A stretch of DNA of 64,000 nt from Nostoc linckia FACHB-104 (GTDB taxonomy: Bacteria; Cyanobacteriota; Cyanobacteriia; Cyanobacteriales; Nostocaceae), in contig NZ_JACJQJ010000017.1 of the NCBI RefSeq assembly GCF_014696615.1, positions 62,001 through 126,000 on the forward strand. Reading direction: 5' to 3'. The position numbers and the translations under genes are program-made. The notes beneath the pieces are model-generated. The model worked only from the letters and a program-made list of their open reading frames with translations, ran no database searches and was not told the DNA's origin. This document shows positions 62,593 to 64,000 of the stretch, piece by piece. The number at the start of each line of letters is the position of its first letter. Position 1 is the stretch's first letter.

Positions 62593-63070
62593 AACCTCAT
62601 TAGGTAAATTTGCTGTAGCGAAAATATCAAATTTCAAAATCTCTGTTTCTCAGATTGCCACAGCTGGGGCGCTTTTGGTCAATTAGGGTGCAAAAAAAAA
62701 AGAATGTGAGATAGGGGAAGAAATAAAGAAGATTTATCGATTTTTGTTGCTCGCGAAAATAGCCTATTTACCAGGCTTTGACCTTCGATAGTAGTTAGTT
62801 TATTACTGAGTTATAAATAATATCATTAATGCCAATTATTTTATCAAATTAGCTTTCATAGTTTTTATTTATGAGATGCATCAAGAAGCAGCTTTAATTA
62901 CCAGGGTATTTTACGAGTATATAATTAACTAATTCCCCACCTGAGGATGAAATCAATTCACAGATTATGCATTAAGAGTTTAAATATCAACATCTATCTC
63001 ATTTAATATAGATTCATCATATTCTGAGAGAAATCAACTATCTCCTCCGCATTTTCGTTTTTATATTGAA
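62593..63070. other. intergenic region downstream of a pentapeptide relic
   Basis: AT-rich. Part of it (62990-63070) continues the reading of the pentapeptide remnant in another frame (MIQYKNENAEEIVDFSQNMM on the minus strand), suggesting a frameshifted C-terminus. Nothing else seen. Confidence 0.45.
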
Positions 63071-63238
63071 TCATCTCTGCAACTTTATTTTTTGCATTGT
63101 GGCATTAAAGAACATAGCATCAACCAGATATCTACATTGCAAATAAGTATCACGTAAGTCTGTGTTAGATAGATTACACTTTCTCAAATTTGTGCCTCTT
63201 AAGTTACTATCCTTTAAATTACTATCACTTAAATTCAC
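63071..63238 (-). pseudogene. pentapeptide-repeat protein remnant
   Basis: From a GTG at 63238 the minus strand reads VNLSDSNLKDSNLRGTNLRK, then CNLSNTDLRDTYLQ: about seven consecutive A(D/N)LxX-type pentapeptides, then VDAMFFNATMQKIKLQR and TGA. An overlapping frame continues as MIQYKNENAEEIVDFSQ to a TAA near 63000, so one base shift may have broken the end. Family members form quadrilateral beta-helices. It is only 55 residues with no ATG, so probably a relic. Confidence 0.6.
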
Positions 63239-63417
63239 ACTCTTTATAATACAAATATACTATTAAGACTATCCACTAAAAAAATGAAACGCGATCGCTC
63301 CTGGTTAAGGTGATGACAATCGTCCACTGCTGAATTGCTATAAGTCGGCTAAGCTAAGGGAATTACACAGGCGATCGCTCTCAAAAATTATTACATTAAA
63401 TTTCATCCAGTCTCAGT

Positions 63418-64000
63418 ATGAATACCCAAAGCACAACCCAACTGCCAATACCTCCATACTTTCAACCTGAAAGAGTGGGCGAAGTTTGGCGTGTACCCTA
63501 TCAAGAACGGGCAACACAGGCTGAAGCATGGGCAAAACAACATAATATCCAGCCAGCTGCTTCAGATAAGCGTCATGTTTGCCTACTATTAATTGATGTG
63601 CAAAATACCTTCTGTATCCCAGACTTTGAATTATTTGTAGGCGGAAAATCTGGGATGGGAGCAGTAGAAGATAATCAGCGATTATGTGAATTTATTTATC
63701 GGAACTTAGGAGCAATTACTACAATTACTCCTACCTTAGATACACATACAGCTACACAAATTTTTCATCCAATTTTTTGGATAAATTCTGCTGGAGAACA
63801 CCCCATACCAGCAGCAACAAACATTACCCTCGAAGATGTAGAACAAGGTATTTGGAAAGTTAACCCCGCAGTTGCTCACAGCATTACTAAAGGTAATTAT
63901 GAATTATTAGAAAAACACGCTTACCACTATGTCAAACAGCTCAGTCAAGATGGGAAATATCCTCTCACTGTTTGGCCGTATCATTCAATGTTGGGTGGGA
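63418..64000 (+). CDS. isochorismatase-like cysteine hydrolase (partial)
   Basis: From ATG 63418 the frame runs off the right edge (194 residues visible). [19 protein letters not shown] carries the first catalytic Asp of the isochorismatase/nicotinamidase fold, and [16 protein letters not shown] matches the DxHxxxQIFHPxFW pattern of nicotinamidase-type members, which bind metal. The catalytic Cys would lie beyond the window. It may act on nicotinamide or another amide; unresolved. Confidence 0.88.
   Translation, partial: MNTQSTTQLPIPPYFQPERVGEVWRVPYQERATQAEAWAKQHNIQPAASDKRHVCLLLIDVQNTFCIPDFELFVGGKSGMGAVEDNQRLCEFIYRNLGAITTITPTLDTHTATQIFHPIFWINSAGEHPIPAATNITLEDVEQGIWKVNPAVAHSITKGNYELLEKHAYHYVKQLSQDGKYPLTVWPYHSMLGG

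Overview
The window is a chromosomal segment of a cyanobacterium, most likely a filamentous heterocyst-forming one (Nostocales, Nostoc/Anabaena/Calothrix-like). The evidence is oxygenic photosynthesis genes (chlI, psbEFLJ, psaI, psbO, ycf48, ndhCKJ), a SigF-type sigma factor, many HIP1 octamers (gcgatcgc), low GC with long AT-rich spacers, several eukaryote-like Ser/Thr kinases, an orthocaspase, a PEP-CTERM protein and a giant NTPase-WD40 protein. Organism identity is inferred from gene content only.

Layout. 1-9 kb: a 4-Cys-prefix Ser/Thr kinase running off the left edge, chlI, membrane and TPR proteins, a Uma2-family protein, and a BrnT/BrnA toxin-antitoxin pair whose toxin frame carries a premature stop. 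9-20 kb: a caspase-family protein with a second, catalytically dead caspase domain; typA; a kinase whose LRAT-like C-terminus is split off by a frameshift at a (GAAA)3 repeat; an HD hydrolase; prs; a membrane kinase with PT-rich repeats; bioD. 20-29 kb: an M20 amidohydrolase, a Tab2/Atab2-like translation factor, a divergent PadR/DUF4188 pair sharing a large palindromic operator, glgP, a broken NRPS/PKS thioesterase remnant, an array of 21-bp repeats and a GIY-YIG protein. 29-41 kb: a dense photosynthesis block (ndhCKJ, rubredoxin, ycf48, psbEFLJ, psaI), a 940-residue proline-rich protein, a PilP-like lipoprotein operon, sigF and psbO. 42-49 kb: a large TPR-STAND-NTPase-WD40 protein with 14 WD repeats beside a second P-loop ATPase. 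49-55 kb: ftsQ, ftsZ, gshB and a glutaredoxin. 55-64 kb: a PEP-CTERM surface protein, a small MITE-like element, a 2OG-Fe(II) oxygenase, hflX (whose conserved N-terminus precedes any normal start codon), a Ctp protease, ispG, a pentapeptide-repeat remnant and a partial cysteine hydrolase.

How genes work together. rubA, ycf48 and psbEFLJ form a photosystem II assembly neighbourhood. RubA and Ycf48 are assembly factors, psbEF encode cytochrome b559 and psbL/J are small subunits. psaI (photosystem I) lies convergently behind a shared bidirectional terminator. ndhC-K-J are three subunits of NDH-1. SigF is known to control type IV pili in Synechocystis, and here a PilP-like lipoprotein gene follows it. 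ftsQ and ftsZ are division genes but are separated by over 1.1 kb. The accessory genes are signalling or conflict-type proteins placed between housekeeping blocks, and several are visibly decaying (BrnT stop, kinase-LRAT frameshift, thioesterase stop, dead caspase copy, pentapeptide fragment). All family assignments come from reading the translations; no database search was run.
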